A stretch of 64,000 nucleotides of DNA, from positions 12,051 through 76,050 of the forward strand of contig JAYRGW010000010.1 in assembly GCA_041907665.1 (NCBI GenBank). The letters are read 5' to 3'. The notes beneath the pieces were generated by a model, which saw nothing but the letters and a program-made list of their open reading frames with translations, was not told where the DNA came from and searched no databases. The translations under genes and the position numbers were made by a program. The stretch comes from JAAYUD01 sp041907665 (GTDB lineage Bacteria; Bacteroidota; Bacteroidia; Bacteroidales; Bacteroidaceae). Positions 53,008 to 62,401 of this stretch are shown here, piece by piece. The number at the start of each line of letters is the position of its first letter. Position 1 is the stretch's first letter.

Positions 53008-53709
53008 TTATTCTTTACGTGGGTCAATGTATTTAACGGCACCATCTTCGGGGTTGAAACGTCCGTAATGGCCAGTAACTTGTTTCAATGCTTCATTGGC
53101 ATCTACACCTTTCTTAACAGCTTCCATAAATTTGCCCATGTGGATAAATTCGTAGCCGATGATCTGGTCTTCTTTATCAAGAGCTATGCGGCTGATGTAA
53201 CCTTCTGTAAGTTCCAAATAACGAGAACCTTTTGCCATAGTACCGTAAAGAGTACCCACCTGACTACGCAGACCTTTACCCAAATCTTCGAGACCGGCAC
53301 CGATAGCCAATCCGTTTTCAGAGAAAGCAGATTGTGTACGTCCGTATACAATTTGCAAGAAAAGTTCGCGCATTGCCGTATTGATAGCATCGCAAACGAG
53401 GTCGGTATTGAGTGCTTCGAGAATAGTCTTACCAGGTAGAATTTCTGATGCCATAGCAGCAGAATGAGTCATTCCGGAACAACCGATCGTCTCGATCAAA
53501 CATTCCTGAATAACACCCTTTTTGACATTCAATGTGAGCTTGCATGCACCTTGTTGAGGAGCACACCAGCCAATACCGTGTGTTAAACCTGAAATATCAA
53601 CTATTTCCTTGGCCTTCACCCATTGTCCTTCTTCAGGAATAGGAGCCGGGCCGTGATTAACACCTTTTTTTACAACACACATGTGTTCCACTTCGTTGGT
53701 ATAAATCAT
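53008..53709 (-). CDS. NifU/IscU-like scaffold protein paired with GGGtGRT
   Basis: A 233-residue protein whose N-terminal two thirds match the IscU/NifU-N fold. Candidate cluster cysteines are C49 (GIGWCAPQQGACKLT), C77 (IETIGCSGMTHSAAMAS, like the GCxAS motif of IscU) and C106 (DLVCDAI). A C-terminal extension (about 175-233) is not part of standard IscU. It is annotated in relatives as iron-sulfur cluster scaffold protein. The strict pairing with the GGGtGRT gene suggests a dedicated Fe-S or sulfur step for that protein rather than general cluster assembly. Confidence 0.88.
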   Translation of the reverse strand: MIYTNEVEHMCVVKKGVNHGPAPIPEEGQWVKAKEIVDISGLTHGIGWCAPQQGACKLTLNVKKGVIQECLIETIGCSGMTHSAAMASEILPGKTILEALNTDLVCDAINTAMRELFLQIVYGRTQSAFSENGLAIGAGLEDLGKGLRSQVGTLYGTMAKGSRYLELTEGYISRIALDKEDQIIGYEFIHMGKFMEAVKKGVDANEALKQVTGHYGRFNPEDGAVKYIDPRKE

Positions 53710-53904
53710 AACTGTATCTTTTTAAAACATTAATGGTTTTCTATTTCTTTTCTTTCGGCAAAATTAACACAATTGTTGCGTTCGACAAAGTATCGTTTGA
53801 GGTTTTAAGAAAAAATAAAGATTAAGCACGTGTAAGTATCGTTTTTGCAAACTGGAGATAGCGAATAACCTGCTTTCGCCAGAAACGACATCTAAGCGGA
53901 CCTA

Positions 53905-56727
53905 CTATTTTAATTCTTCTAAAATATACTTGGGCGTGTAGCCGGCAGTACTTAACGCTACTTGTTCGGGCGTACCGGTAGTCAGCACCTTGCCTCCCCC
54001 TTGTCCTCCCTCGGGCCCCATGTCGATAATATAGTCGGCCATCTTGATAACATCGAGATTGTGTTCGATCACAATAACCGTATTGCCTTTGTCCACCAAA
54101 CGGTTGAGCACGGTCATCAAGACACGTATGTCTTCGAAATGCAATCCGGTGGTAGGTTCGTCTAATATATAAAGAGTCTTGCCGGTATCTCGCTTGGCAA
54201 GTTCGGTAGCAAGCTTCACACGTTGGCTCTCGCCTCCCGAAAGCGTAGTAGACGATTGCCCCAGTTTGATATAGCCCATACCGACTTCTTGCAACACTTT
54301 TATTTTGTTGAGTATCTGAGGCACATGTTCGAAGAACTCTACCGCCACATTGATAGTCATATCAAGTACGTCGGCTATAGATTTGCCTTTATAGCGCACT
54401 TCGAGTGTCTCGCGATTATAACGCTTGCCATGACAAACTTCGCATGGCACATATACGTCGGGCAAAAAGTTCATCTCTATGGATTTATAGCCATTGCCTT
54501 GGCACGTTTCGCACCTTCCGCCTTTGACATTGAAAGAGAAACGTCCGGGCTTGTAGCCACGTATCTTAGCTTCGGGAAGTCCCACAAACAAATTGCGGAT
54601 ATCCGAAAACACGCCTGTATAAGTGGCCGGATTGGAACGCGGAGAGCGCCCCAAAGGAGATTGGTCGACATTGACGACCTTATCGATATATTCGAGACCT
54701 TCGATGCCACGATAGGGCAAAGGATCTTGCAAAGAACGATAAAACTTCTGAGACAAGATAGGTTGCAGCGTGTCATTGATAAGAGTAGACTTACCGCTAC
54801 CCGAAACACCTGTAATACAAATAAGCTTACCGAGCGGAAATTCGACATCCACATCTTTCAGATTATTACCACTACACCCTCGCAACCAAAGCGATTTACC
54901 ACTACCGGAACGACGCTTCTCGGGAATCTTTATTTCCTTTTTACCATTGAGATAAGACGATGTAAGCGTATGAGAAGAGAGCATCTCTTTGGGAGTACCC
55001 TCAAACATAAGTTCGCCTCCCAAACGTCCGGCTTTCGGTCCCATATCAATCACGTAATCGGCTGCCAACATCATTTCCTTATCGTGTTCGACAACGATAA
55101 CCGTATTGCCTAAATCGCGCAACTCTTTAAGCGAATTGATAAGTCTTACATTATCACGTTGATGCAATCCGATACTTGGTTCATCGAGAATATAGAGCAC
55201 ATTGACCAATTGCGAACCGATCTGTGTTGCCAGACGAATGCGCTGGCTCTCGCCTCCCGATAAACTTTCGGAAGAACGGTTGAGAGTAAGGTAATCCAGA
55301 CCGACATCCAACAAAAACTTTAATCGGGTGCGGATTTCTTTTAGAATTTCTTCGGCAATATGATTTTGCTTTTCAGATAGATAAGGAGTAACACCACTTA
55401 CCCATTCGTACAAATTGGATATTTCCATATTGCTGAGTTGGTTGATATTCTTGTCGTGAATGCGATAAGACAGGGCTTCCTTATTGAGACGTGCTCCATG
55501 ACATTCGGGACAAATCGTGGAAGAAGCAAACTGTGTAGCCCACTTTTGTGCTGTTGCCGAGGTTTCGGAAGACTCCTGCAACATTTGAATATATTTCACG
55601 ACACCTTCGTACGAGACAAAATAATCGGAAGTAGTGCCGACCAATGATTTTTTGATTTTGACGCGTTCGTCACTGCCGTTGAGTATTTCGTCAAGGGCCT
55701 CGTCAGGTAAATCGCCGACCGGAGTATGTAGAGTAGATTCATAACGCTCCAACAAAGAAGCAATCTGCCAAAATATCATAGAATTCTTGTACTTGCCCAG
55801 TGGCACGATAGCACCATCGTAAATAGCCAAAGAGCGGTCTGGAATAACCTTATCGATATCGATCTGATTGATCGTTCCGAGACCTTTGCACTTAGTGCAA
55901 TAACCTTGAGGCGAATTGAACGAAAAATTATGAGGAGCAGGTTCTTTGTATGATAATCCTGTCGCGGGATCCATCAATTGCTTACTGTAATAGCGTAAGT
56001 TTTCGTCTTGTTTATCATAGACCATCAACAGCCCTTCGCCCTGCTTTATTGCTGTGGCCACTGTCTGCTTGAGTCGTTGAGTATCTTTTTCATCAACGAT
56101 AAGTTTGTCGACAACGACCTCTATATCGTGATTTTTATAACGATCGAGCTTCATGCCCGGAGTAATCTCACACATCTTACCATCAATACGGACATTCAGA
56201 AAACCCTTTTTGCGCACTGATTCAAAAAGCTCTTTATAATGTCCTTTACGAGAACGAACCAACGGAGCCAGTATATACACCCGATGACCCTGGTAGTCTT
56301 TCAATATTAATTGAAGAATTTGTTCTTCGGTATACTTTATCATTTTACTGCCCGAAAGATACGAATAGGCTTCACCTGCCCGAGCAAAGAGCAAACGCAT
56401 ATAATCATAAATTTCGGTGGTTGTGCCGACAGTAGAACGAGGATTCTTGTTCGTCGTTTTCTGTTCGATAGAAATAACAGGACTTAGCCCCGTAATCTTA
56501 TCAACATCGGGACGAGCCAAATTACCTAAAAAGTTACGTGCATACGCCGAAAAAGTTTCGATGTAACGTCTCTGCCCTTCTGCAAAAATCGTATCGAAAG
56601 CCAATGATGATTTACCACTGCCACTCAACCCCGTAATCACTGTAAGACTATTACGAGGAATAACGGCATCGACATTCTTAAGATTGTGTACTCTTGCTCC
56701 GTACACTTTTATATAGTCCTTTGACAT
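53905..56727 (-). CDS. uvrA: Excinuclease ABC subunit A
   Basis: A 940-residue DNA-damage recognition ATPase of nucleotide excision repair. Two ABC cassettes are complete: Walker A GLSGSGKSSLAFDT and GVSGSGKSTLINDT, signatures LSGGESQRIRLA and LSGGESQRVKLA, with Walker B ILDEPSIGLHQRD and ILDEPTTGLHFED. The C-terminal zinc module is present (CETCQGNG and CEVCHGKRYN). The first zinc site is partly kept (CTKCKGLG and CPECHGARLN). It is monocistronic and divergent from the LysM gene; uvrB is not in the window. Confidence 0.97.
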   Translation of the reverse strand: MSKDYIKVYGARVHNLKNVDAVIPRNSLTVITGLSGSGKSSLAFDTIFAEGQRRYIETFSAYARNFLGNLARPDVDKITGLSPVISIEQKTTNKNPRSTVGTTTEIYDYMRLLFARAGEAYSYLSGSKMIKYTEEQILQLILKDYQGHRVYILAPLVRSRKGHYKELFESVRKKGFLNVRIDGKMCEITPGMKLDRYKNHDIEVVVDKLIVDEKDTQRLKQTVATAIKQGEGLLMVYDKQDENLRYYSKQLMDPATGLSYKEPAPHNFSFNSPQGYCTKCKGLGTINQIDIDKVIPDRSLAIYDGAIVPLGKYKNSMIFWQIASLLERYESTLHTPVGDLPDEALDEILNGSDERVKIKKSLVGTTSDYFVSYEGVVKYIQMLQESSETSATAQKWATQFASSTICPECHGARLNKEALSYRIHDKNINQLSNMEISNLYEWVSGVTPYLSEKQNHIAEEILKEIRTRLKFLLDVGLDYLTLNRSSESLSGGESQRIRLATQIGSQLVNVLYILDEPSIGLHQRDNVRLINSLKELRDLGNTVIVVEHDKEMMLAADYVIDMGPKAGRLGGELMFEGTPKEMLSSHTLTSSYLNGKKEIKIPEKRRSGSGKSLWLRGCSGNNLKDVDVEFPLGKLICITGVSGSGKSTLINDTLQPILSQKFYRSLQDPLPYRGIEGLEYIDKVVNVDQSPLGRSPRSNPATYTGVFSDIRNLFVGLPEAKIRGYKPGRFSFNVKGGRCETCQGNGYKSIEMNFLPDVYVPCEVCHGKRYNRETLEVRYKGKSIADVLDMTINVAVEFFEHVPQILNKIKVLQEVGMGYIKLGQSSTTLSGGESQRVKLATELAKRDTGKTLYILDEPTTGLHFEDIRVLMTVLNRLVDKGNTVIVIEHNLDVIKMADYIIDMGPEGGQGGGKVLTTGTPEQVALSTAGYTPKYILEELK

Positions 56728-56791
56728 TTTTACCTTTCGCTATTAAACTGCAAAATTAGTATTTTTTTCTTTATATACACTCATAACTCGA

Positions 56792-56809
56792 TATTTTTGG
56801 CTAAGTTTG
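56792..56809 (+). promoter_or_regulatory. Promoter region of the LysM gene
   Basis: Two overlapping candidates match TAnnTTTG: TATTTTTG at 56792-56799 and TAAGTTTG at 56802-56809, 26-43 bases before the ATG at 56835. Confidence 0.45.
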
Positions 56810-56834
56810 CAAACTGAAAAACAATAAAAGATAG

Positions 56835-58595
56835 ATGAAATTACTCAGACTATTTATATTCATATTGTTCATGGGTTTAATAAGCTTGAGCGTTAGCGCT
56901 CAAGAGGAGAACAGTTATTTTTTACACACAGTAAAGACAGGACAAACGTTGTACTCTATAGCGAGTATGTACAATGTAACTGTAGACCAAGTAACAAGGT
57001 TGAACCCAGGTGCAAACGAGATGATTTTCACAGGGGAAGTATTGCGTATTCCTCAGCAAAAGACATCTTCGGCTTCTCCCATTTTTCATACCATAAAACC
57101 GGGAGAAACATTATACAAACTTTCGCAAATATATAAAGTGAGCGTGAAAGATATCTGCGATTTGAATCCGGGTTTGAATGCCGATAACTTTCATAGCGGA
57201 GAAGTGATCCGAATACCTTCCGTAACAAAAGAAAACTCGCAAACTAAAACAAACGTTACGGTGAACAACACCGTTGTGCCAAAGACTGAGAAAGAGACTG
57301 AAACACCCATCATAGAGAAATATAAAGAGATGCATAAGGTGAAGCGTTCGGAAACGGTATACAGCATATGCAAGAAATACAAAATATCGGAAGAAGAACT
57401 TGTAGCCGCCAACCCGACAATCAAGACACAAGGATTGCAAAAAGGCGATATGCTCTATATACCCTACCCTGCCCCACCTAAACAAGCAGAAAAGGTTCCG
57501 ACAGACAAAGAACTATTTGAAGCGAACCGAATAACAACAAAAAAAACTGGAGCAATAAAACTGGCGGTGATGTTGCCTTTTAAGGAAGACAGACGAATGG
57601 TAGAATACTATGAAGGCATGCTTCTTGCGGTTGATACCCTCAAACACAGCGGAATATCGATGGACGTATATGCCTACGACACTTCTTCGAAGAACATAGA
57701 CGTATTGCTAAAGGAAAAGACAGAACTTGCCAATATGGATGTCATATTCGGCCCACGCGATAAAGCACAGATAAAACCAATGTCGGAATTTGCTCGCAAA
57801 CATCAGATAAAATTGGTGATACCATTCACTTCGAAAGACAATGAAGTGTTTTCAAACCCATTCGTATATATGATCAACACACCTCAATTGTTCATGTATA
57901 GCACAGTATATAGTCATTTTTTGAAGCAGTTCAGCAATCCCAACGTCATATTTATAGAAAATAGCGTAGGAGATAAAAGCAAAGAGCAATTCATTGGCGG
58001 CTTCAAAGACTTCTTACTCCGAAATGGAGTAACATATACCACTGTAGGAGATGGGGCTTCGGTAGAAAATATGGCAGAAACGCTCTTCAACGGACGTACC
58101 AATATATTCGTTCCCACATCGGGTACTCATGTGGAGCTAATAAAGATCATCACCAAATTAGAGTTGCTCAAACGCAATAACCGCTCGATGGCAATCTGCT
58201 TGTTCGGCTATCCAGAGTGGCAAACGATGACCAAAGAACATTTGAAACAATTTTTTGCCGTAAGTACCTATTTCTATACTTCATTCTACACCAACAGCTT
58301 GCTGCCCGAAGCCAGACGATTCGATAAAGAGTATCACAATACCTATCACAAAATGATGGAAGACAGATATCCTAAATATGGCATGCTAGGTTATGACACA
58401 AGTTTTTACTTTTTGAGAGGAATTTCGATATGCGGAAACAGATTTGACGAAGATGTCAACAAATTATCTTTCAATCCGGTACAAACAGGCTTCTTAATGA
58501 AACGAGTAAACAACTGGGGAGGATTTATAAACCAGAAAGTATTCTTTATTCATTATGCAACCAATTCTGAAGTGCAAAGAAACGATTTCGATTAA
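56835..58595 (+). CDS. Triple-LysM protein with periplasmic-binding-like domain
   Basis: A 586-residue exported protein (signal peptide to about residue 22, SVSAQ). Three LysM domains follow at about 29-72 (HTVKTGQTLYSIASMYNV), 86-130 (HTIKPGETLYKLSQIYKV) and 167-212 (HKVKRSETVYSICKKYKI); they bind peptidoglycan. Residues about 240-560 resemble a type I periplasmic-binding fold (KLAVMLPFKEDRRMVEYYEG, DVIFGPRDKAQIKPMSEFAR, NIFVPTSGTHVELIK), as in LpoA or amino-acid receptors. No peptidase or transglycosylase domain is seen. By analogy with LpoA it may regulate a cell-wall synthase. A beta-barrel gene follows after 16 bases. Confidence 0.88.
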   Translation: MKLLRLFIFILFMGLISLSVSAQEENSYFLHTVKTGQTLYSIASMYNVTVDQVTRLNPGANEMIFTGEVLRIPQQKTSSASPIFHTIKPGETLYKLSQIYKVSVKDICDLNPGLNADNFHSGEVIRIPSVTKENSQTKTNVTVNNTVVPKTEKETETPIIEKYKEMHKVKRSETVYSICKKYKISEEELVAANPTIKTQGLQKGDMLYIPYPAPPKQAEKVPTDKELFEANRITTKKTGAIKLAVMLPFKEDRRMVEYYEGMLLAVDTLKHSGISMDVYAYDTSSKNIDVLLKEKTELANMDVIFGPRDKAQIKPMSEFARKHQIKLVIPFTSKDNEVFSNPFVYMINTPQLFMYSTVYSHFLKQFSNPNVIFIENSVGDKSKEQFIGGFKDFLLRNGVTYTTVGDGASVENMAETLFNGRTNIFVPTSGTHVELIKIITKLELLKRNNRSMAICLFGYPEWQTMTKEHLKQFFAVSTYFYTSFYTNSLLPEARRFDKEYHNTYHKMMEDRYPKYGMLGYDTSFYFLRGISICGNRFDEDVNKLSFNPVQTGFLMKRVNNWGGFINQKVFFIHYATNSEVQRNDFD

Positions 58596-58611
58596 AAAAA
58601 ACAGCAAGTCT

Positions 58612-59298
58612 ATGAAAAAAGAGATATTACTCATCATATCATTTATATTCATCTGGAAAATAACAGTTTATGCCCAAATTGGCGAACAGCGGAACAACCT
58701 TTCAGTAGGTTTTAATGGAGGTTATGTGAGCAATTCCGTAAGCTTTCAGCCGACAATAAAACAAAGCGGAATGTCCGGCATTACGTTTGGCTTGACCGGT
58801 AGATACATCTCCGAGAAGTATTTTAATATGATATGTGGAGCACAGCTCGAACTCAATTATGTGCAAATGGGATGGAACGAAAAAGTACCGGACGATTCTA
58901 AGGGAACATACAAAAGAAGAATGGATTATATACAAATTCCATTCTTGGCTCACTTAGCTTTCGGCAAAGAACAAAAAGGAATGCAATTTTTCGTGAATGC
59001 AGGTCCACAAATAGGTTTTCTATTAAACGAAAATCAGACGTTTAGCAAAGACTTTGATATTTCAAACCGTACCGTGACCACACAGTACGGAAAAATGGCC
59101 GAACGCAAATTCGATTACGGTATAGCAGCCGGGCTTGGACTAGAGCTGAAAACAGGAATAGGAAGTTTCCTTATAGAAGGAAGATACTATTATGGCTTAT
59201 CAGACTTTTACAAAACAACAAAGCAAGACTACTTTTCGAGAGCCGCCAATACAACCATGTTTGCAAAAGTGACATATCTTTTCGATTTATCGAAATAA
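58612..59298 (+). CDS. PorT-family outer-membrane beta-barrel protein
   Basis: A 228-residue protein with a signal peptide (KKEILLIISFIFIWKITVYA, cleavage near residue 20). The rest is a small beta-barrel of the porin/PorT-like family with alternating strands (GFNGGYVSNSVSFQ, LELNYVQMGWNE, FDYGIAAGLGLELKTGIGSF, FLIEGRYYYGLSDFY) and an aromatic C-terminus. I use the ATG at 58612; a longer frame starts within the end of the LysM gene but would destroy the signal peptide. It is probably co-transcribed with the LysM gene. Confidence 0.87.
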   Translation: MKKEILLIISFIFIWKITVYAQIGEQRNNLSVGFNGGYVSNSVSFQPTIKQSGMSGITFGLTGRYISEKYFNMICGAQLELNYVQMGWNEKVPDDSKGTYKRRMDYIQIPFLAHLAFGKEQKGMQFFVNAGPQIGFLLNENQTFSKDFDISNRTVTTQYGKMAERKFDYGIAAGLGLELKTGIGSFLIEGRYYYGLSDFYKTTKQDYFSRAANTTMFAKVTYLFDLSK

Positions 59299-59324
59299 AA
59301 AGAATCAGATTGCCAAATTTATCG

Positions 59325-59332
59325 TATATTTG
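59325..59332 (+). promoter_or_regulatory. -7 promoter box of the DUF2461 gene
   Basis: TATATTTG, 27 bases before the ATG at 59359; no strong -33. Confidence 0.4.
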
Positions 59333-59358
59333 TCTGAAATAATTCGAAATAAAAAGTT

Positions 59359-60027
59359 ATGAATGCAGATATCATATTTAAATTCTTAAGAGATATTGCA
59401 GTCCACAATGACCGTGAATGGTTTCAGGCTAACCGTAATGAATGGGATGATGCAAAGGTGGAATTCGAGAATTTCATGGCCGCCGTTATCGGAAGAATCT
59501 CTATCTTCGATGAGACGGTTCGTCACATTCGTCCACAAGATTGCATGTATCGTATCTATCGCGATATTCGCTTTTCGTCCGACAAATCGCCCTACAAACG
59601 TCACATAGGCGGTTATATTAATAGCAAAGGAAAAAAGTCTGCTCATTCCGGATACTATATTCATCTGGAAGTAGACAATTGTATGCTTTGTAGCGGCAGC
59701 CTCTGTGTCACGGGAGAAATGTTGAAGGCGATACGTCGAAGCGTATACGACAATATGGATGAATATAGAGCTATAGTAGAAGATAAAGCTTTCAAAAAAT
59801 ATTTTCCTACGATAGGATTCGAGCATCTAAAAACAGCTCCAAAGGGATACCCCAAAGACTATCCATATATTGACTATCTGAAATGCAAAGATTATTCGGT
59901 ATGTATGCCAGTACCGGATCATTTCTTCAGCGAGCCCGACCTTCTTGAAAAACTCGATGACATATTTAAGCAAATGAAACGTCTCAACGACTTTTTAAAT
60001 GAGACCATAGACAATATGGAAGAATAA
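59359..60027 (+). CDS. DUF2461 family protein
   Basis: A 222-residue cytosolic protein of DUF2461 (also listed as TIGR02453). Typical stretches are FLRDIAVHNDREWFQANRNE, MYRIYRDIRFSSDKSPYKRH, and GYYIHLEVDNCMLCSGSL, with DYPYIDYLKCKDYSVCMP near the end. The conserved RIYRDxRFSxDKxPYK block suggests nucleic-acid or phosphate binding, but no function is established. It is 65 bases upstream of glgB, with a small AGCCT/AGGCT hairpin (around 60033) between them. Confidence 0.88.
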   Translation: MNADIIFKFLRDIAVHNDREWFQANRNEWDDAKVEFENFMAAVIGRISIFDETVRHIRPQDCMYRIYRDIRFSSDKSPYKRHIGGYINSKGKKSAHSGYYIHLEVDNCMLCSGSLCVTGEMLKAIRRSVYDNMDEYRAIVEDKAFKKYFPTIGFEHLKTAPKGYPKDYPYIDYLKCKDYSVCMPVPDHFFSEPDLLEKLDDIFKQMKRLNDFLNETIDNMEE

Positions 60028-60091
60028 AAGAAGCCTATTTTAAGGCTATACAATAATAATAAATTAGCGAACAAACCAATTATTATAAGAT

Positions 60092-62101
60092 ATGGAAAAG
60101 AAATTGGAACTGATAGAAAATGACAGCTGGCTTATGCCTTATGCCGATGCTATAAACGGTCGCCACCAACACGCTTTAGATAAAGAAGCTCAATTGACCA
60201 ACCATGGATCGAAAAGTTTGTCTGACTTTGCTTCTGGTTACCTCTATTTTGGTCTTCACCCTACAAACAAAGGCTGGGTTATTAGAGAATGGGCTCCAAA
60301 TGCTACACATATCTATTTAATTGGAACATTCAATAATTGGCAAGAAAAAGAAGAATACAAGCTAACTCCACTTGATAACGGCGAGTGGGAACTCGCGTTA
60401 CCGGAAACCGCCATACACCACATGGATCTATACAAGCTAATGGTGCATTGGAATGGAGGTTGCGGAGAACGCATCCCTGCATGGGCGACACGAGTTGTAC
60501 AAGACGAAAATACAAATATCTTTTCTGCGCAAGTATGGAATCCTGTAAAACCGTATGAATTTAAGAATGCAATTGTTCCTAAAACCGACCCTTTATTGAT
60601 ATATGAATGCCATATAGGAATGGCACAAGATGAAGAAAAAGTAGGCACATACAATGAATTCAGAGAGAAGATCCTACCTAGAATCGTAAAAGATGGTTAT
60701 AACTGCATCCAGATCATGGCAGTACAAGAACATCCGTATTATGGAAGTTTTGGATATCATGTTTCTAGTTTCTTTGCTCCATCATCTCGATTCGGCACCC
60801 CCGATGAGCTGAAACAACTAATAGACGAAGCTCACGGATTAGGTTTAGCAGTAATAATGGACATCGTTCACTCTCATGCAGTAAAAAATGAAGTTGAAGG
60901 ACTAGCCAACTATGCCGGCGATCCCGATCAATACTTTTATCCGGGTGCACGTCGCGAACATCCATCTTGGGATTCATTATGTTTTGACTACGGAAAAGAC
61001 GAAGTCGTACACTTCTTGTTATCTAATTGCAAATATTGGTTGGATATTTTTCATTTCGATGGGTTCCGATTCGATGGAGTTACTTCCATGTTATATTATA
61101 GTCACGGAATTGGAGAAACTTTCAAAAATTATGCAGATTACTACAATGGACATCAAGACGACAATGCCATTTGCTATCTGACACTAGCCAACAAGTTGGT
61201 TCACGAATTTAATCCTAATGCTTTCACTGTAGCCGAAGAGGTTTCGGGCATGCCTGGAATAGCTGTTAAAGTTTCTGCAGGAGGTTATGGATTTGACTAT
61301 CGAATGGCGATGAACATACCCGATTATTGGATAAAAACAATCAAAGAAAAAGTAGATGAAGATTGGAAGCCTTCCAGTATGTTCTGGGAAGTCACCAACC
61401 GTCGTGCTGACGAAAAGACAATATCCTATTGCGAAAGCCACGATCAAGCATTAGTAGGCGACAAAACAATCATTTTCAGATTGATAGATGCAGATATGTA
61501 TTGGCACATGCAAATTGGAGATGAAAACTATATCGTACATCGAGGCACCGCACTACACAAAATGATAAGACTGCTTACAGCTTCTACTATCAATGGAGGT
61601 TACCTCAACTTTATGGGCAATGAGTTCGGGCATCCCGAATGGATAGACTTTCCAAGAGAGGGAAATGGTTGGTCATACAAATATGCGCGTCGCCAATGGA
61701 ATCTGGTAGACAACCAAAACTATGTATATCACTATCTGGGAGATTTTGATCTTGCCATGCTAAAAATTATAAAGAGCATACAAAACTATCAAAACACACC
61801 GATAGTAGAAATTGCCCACAATGATGGAGATCAAGTATTAGCTTACAGCCGCGAAGATTTAATCTTTGTATTCAATTTCAATCCGATACAATCGTTCACG
61901 GATTATGGATTTCTGGCTAAACCGGGAACATACGAGGTAATACTCAATACCGATAGCAAACTTTTTGGAGGCTTTGGTTTAGCCGACGATACAGTGAAGC
62001 ATTTTACCATTCAAGATCCACTATATGAGAAAGAAAAGAAGGAATGGCTGAAACTTTATTTGCCAGCTAGATCGGCTGTGGTACTGAAAAGAACAAAATA
62101 A
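60092..62101 (+). CDS. glgB: 1,4-alpha-glucan branching enzyme (GH13)
   Basis: A 669-residue enzyme that makes alpha-1,6 branches in glycogen. An N-terminal CBM48 domain (WVIREWAPNATHIYLIGTFN) precedes the GH13 barrel. Catalytic residues are D328 (FDGFRFDGVTSMLYYS), E382 (FTVAEEVSGMP) and D451 (YCESHDQALVGDK). The sequence is of the eukaryote-like GH13 subfamily 8 type (YYGSFGYHVSSFFAPSSRFG, LNFMGNEFGHPEWIDFPREG) used by Bacteroidota, not the E. coli type. No other glg gene is adjacent. It is followed by tRNA-Arg. Confidence 0.96.
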   Translation: MEKKLELIENDSWLMPYADAINGRHQHALDKEAQLTNHGSKSLSDFASGYLYFGLHPTNKGWVIREWAPNATHIYLIGTFNNWQEKEEYKLTPLDNGEWELALPETAIHHMDLYKLMVHWNGGCGERIPAWATRVVQDENTNIFSAQVWNPVKPYEFKNAIVPKTDPLLIYECHIGMAQDEEKVGTYNEFREKILPRIVKDGYNCIQIMAVQEHPYYGSFGYHVSSFFAPSSRFGTPDELKQLIDEAHGLGLAVIMDIVHSHAVKNEVEGLANYAGDPDQYFYPGARREHPSWDSLCFDYGKDEVVHFLLSNCKYWLDIFHFDGFRFDGVTSMLYYSHGIGETFKNYADYYNGHQDDNAICYLTLANKLVHEFNPNAFTVAEEVSGMPGIAVKVSAGGYGFDYRMAMNIPDYWIKTIKEKVDEDWKPSSMFWEVTNRRADEKTISYCESHDQALVGDKTIIFRLIDADMYWHMQIGDENYIVHRGTALHKMIRLLTASTINGGYLNFMGNEFGHPEWIDFPREGNGWSYKYARRQWNLVDNQNYVYHYLGDFDLAMLKIIKSIQNYQNTPIVEIAHNDGDQVLAYSREDLIFVFNFNPIQSFTDYGFLAKPGTYEVILNTDSKLFGGFGLADDTVKHFTIQDPLYEKEKKEWLKLYLPARSAVVLKRTK

Positions 62102-62113
62102 TTAAAAAAGTCT

Positions 62114-62143
62114 TTTGATTATAAATAAAAAACAGTACCTTTG
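62114..62143 (+). promoter_or_regulatory. Promoter of tRNA-Arg
   Basis: -33 TTTG (62114-62117), 18-base spacer, -7 TACCTTTG (62136-62143), 17 bases before the tRNA 5' end. Confidence 0.75.
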
Positions 62144-62159
62144 CAACCGCAAAAGCGGA

Positions 62160-62233
62160 GGTCCGGTAGCTCAGCTGGATAGAGCAACAGCCTTCTAAGC
62201 TGTGGGTCATGCGTTCGAATCGCATCCGGATCA
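62160..62233 (+). tRNA. tRNA-Arg (anticodon TCT)
   Basis: Acceptor GGTCCGG pairs with CCGGATC (one G-T pair); D arm GCTCAGCTGGATAGAGC; anticodon arm with stem ACAGC/GCTGT and loop CTTCTAA (anticodon TCT, reading AGA); T arm ATGCG-TTCGAAT-CGCAT; discriminator A. CCA is not encoded. Confidence 0.97.
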
Positions 62234-62302
62234 CTTTAGAAACCTCTAAAAAAGCGTCATGATACGCTGAAAAAAAGAATCAATTACATTAAAAATTATC
62301 TG

Positions 62303-62337
62303 GCATGTTCTGTTGATGTAGAACATGCTTTATTTTT
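62303..62337 (+). terminator. Terminator after tRNA-Arg
   Basis: GCATGTTCT (62303-62311) and AGAACATGC (62320-62328) form a perfect 9-bp stem with an 8-base loop, followed by TTTATTTTT. Confidence 0.85.
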
Positions 62338-62401
62338 ATTGCATTATCTATGTTCAAAGGATGACCCATCTATGCACCTTGGCGACATTTAGGAATGTCA
62401 A

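Noticed and set aside
54223..55113. 296-residue plus ORF inside uvrA
   Set aside because: Antisense shadow of a clear UvrA; frame persists only because of codon bias.
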